NCBI GenBank assembly: GCA_003648395.1
Contig: QMPB01000235.1
Location: 1-6,925 of the forward strand
Direction: 5' to 3'
DNA length: 6,925 nt
From: Bacteroidota bacterium
GTDB lineage: Bacteria; Bacteroidota; Bacteroidia; Bacteroidales; UBA1556
In this document: positions 6,367 to 6,925 of the stretch, one piece after another
How the letters are laid out: each line of letters starts with the position of its first letter
Numbering within the stretch: the stretch's first letter is position 1
Position numbers and translations under genes: made by a program
The notes under the pieces: generated by a model
Told to the model about the DNA's origin: nothing
What the model saw: the letters and a program-made list of their open reading frames with translations, nothing else
Database searches by the model: none

Positions 6367-6925
6367 ATGGAGTTGAACAAGTATAAAACGAAATGGCTTA
6401 GAATAGAAGCCAATATTAAGATTGCATTCGAGGCGGTACTTGTCAATCAAGTTAGAGCAATACTTACTGCTTTAGGAATTATTTTTGGGGTTGCTTCTGT
6501 TATTTCCATGCTGGCAATAGGTAATGGTGCTAAAAAGGAAGTGCTTGAACAGATGAAGTTAATAGGCGTTAACAATATTGTAATTAAAGCAAAGAAAGTT
6601 GAAAAAATATACGGAGCACAAGATAAAGAAGAAACCCAAAGCGAAAAAGATAAGAAATCAAAGGATAAGCTTTCTGCGGGAATAAATATTAAAGAAGCAG
6701 ATGCAATAAAGCGTTTTATACCAACAGTTAAGCATGTAAGCGTTGAGTCAGGTATTGAAACAACAGTAATATTCAATGGAAAAGATATTAAAGGAAAACT
6801 TGTTGGTATTAATAATGATTTCTTTGAAGTTTATCATTTATCAGTTGATAAAGGAAGAATCCCTGGAGAGTATAATTACATACATGCTTCACAAGTATGT
6901 GTAATTGGTTATAAGATTAAAAGTA
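6367..6925 (+). CDS. MacB/FtsX-type ABC transporter permease, N-terminal part (runs off the right edge)
   Basis: The frame is open from the ATG at 6367 to the window edge, giving 186 codons and no stop. The protein has a short amphipathic start, then NQVRAILTALGIIFGVASVISMLAIGNGAKKEVLEQM at 27-63. This is the hallmark first membrane helix and exit segment of MacB-type permeases ('R..LT.LGI.iGv.svi.m..ig.G'). IGVNNIVIKAKK (66-77) begins the periplasmic core. A strongly charged Lys/Glu/Asp/Ser linker at about 76-101 follows, then INIKEADAIKRFIPTVKHVSVE, equivalent to MacB's 'lt..d..ai...p.v..v.p'. The domain continues to the edge; the three C-terminal helices (FtsX domain) lie outside. Enterobacterial MacB carries an ATPase at its N-terminus; this protein has none, so a separate ATPase subunit is needed, presumably encoded downstream. 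It is coupled to the adaptor gene by a one-base gap. The apparent minus-strand reading frame inside it is a shadow. Confidence 0.9.
   Translation, partial: MELNKYKTKWLRIEANIKIAFEAVLVNQVRAILTALGIIFGVASVISMLAIGNGAKKEVLEQMKLIGVNNIVIKAKKVEKIYGAQDKEETQSEKDKKSKDKLSAGINIKEADAIKRFIPTVKHVSVESGIETTVIFNGKDIKGKLVGINNDFFEVYHLSVDKGRIPGEYNYIHASQVCVIGYKIKS

Noticed and set aside
6447..6776. Minus-strand reading frame of 109 codons
   Set aside because: It is antisense to the MacB-like permease, whose first helix and core motifs are unambiguous on the plus strand.

Overview
The window is AT-rich, with all genes on the plus strand. It almost certainly comes from a member of the Bacteroidota. The evidence is a TonB-dependent receptor (TBDR) with an N-terminal carboxypeptidase-regulatory-like domain paired with a DUF4249-type lipoprotein, promoter matches of the TTTG / TAnnTTTG type used by this phylum, and a lack of Shine-Dalgarno sequences before the starts. 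The sequence does not allow a genus-level call.

Layout. (1) Positions 1-450 hold the 3' end of queE, the queuosine-pathway radical SAM enzyme. (2) Positions 456-630 hold an unusual array of 10-bp repeats: a short arm reading GTAAA and a long arm reading TTTACAA, so the two arms are in inverted orientation. (3) Positions 644-1126 encode a 160-residue P-loop NTPase that looks related to MobB and BioD; the array ends just before its start codon. (4) Positions 1234-4456 hold a two-gene outer-membrane unit, a 774-residue TonB-dependent receptor and a DUF4249-like lipoprotein 10 bp apart. These presumably act together at the cell surface on an unknown substrate. (5) Positions 4605-4868 encode an unrecognised 87-residue exported or membrane-anchored protein. 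Two overlapping, near-consensus Bacteroidota promoters lie in front of it. (6) From 5136 to the right edge are a HlyD/MacA-type periplasmic adaptor and, one base after its stop, the start of a MacB/FtsX-type ABC permease that runs out of the window. The permease opens directly with its membrane segment and has no N-terminal ATPase, so the ATPase must be a separate gene, probably downstream.

Most of the window is ordinary Bacteroidota envelope and housekeeping content. The features least explained by known families are the inverted decamer array at 456-630, the MobB-like orphan behind it, and the strongly promoted small exported protein at 4605-4868. I found no tRNA, rRNA, CRISPR array, insertion sequence or recognisable riboswitch.
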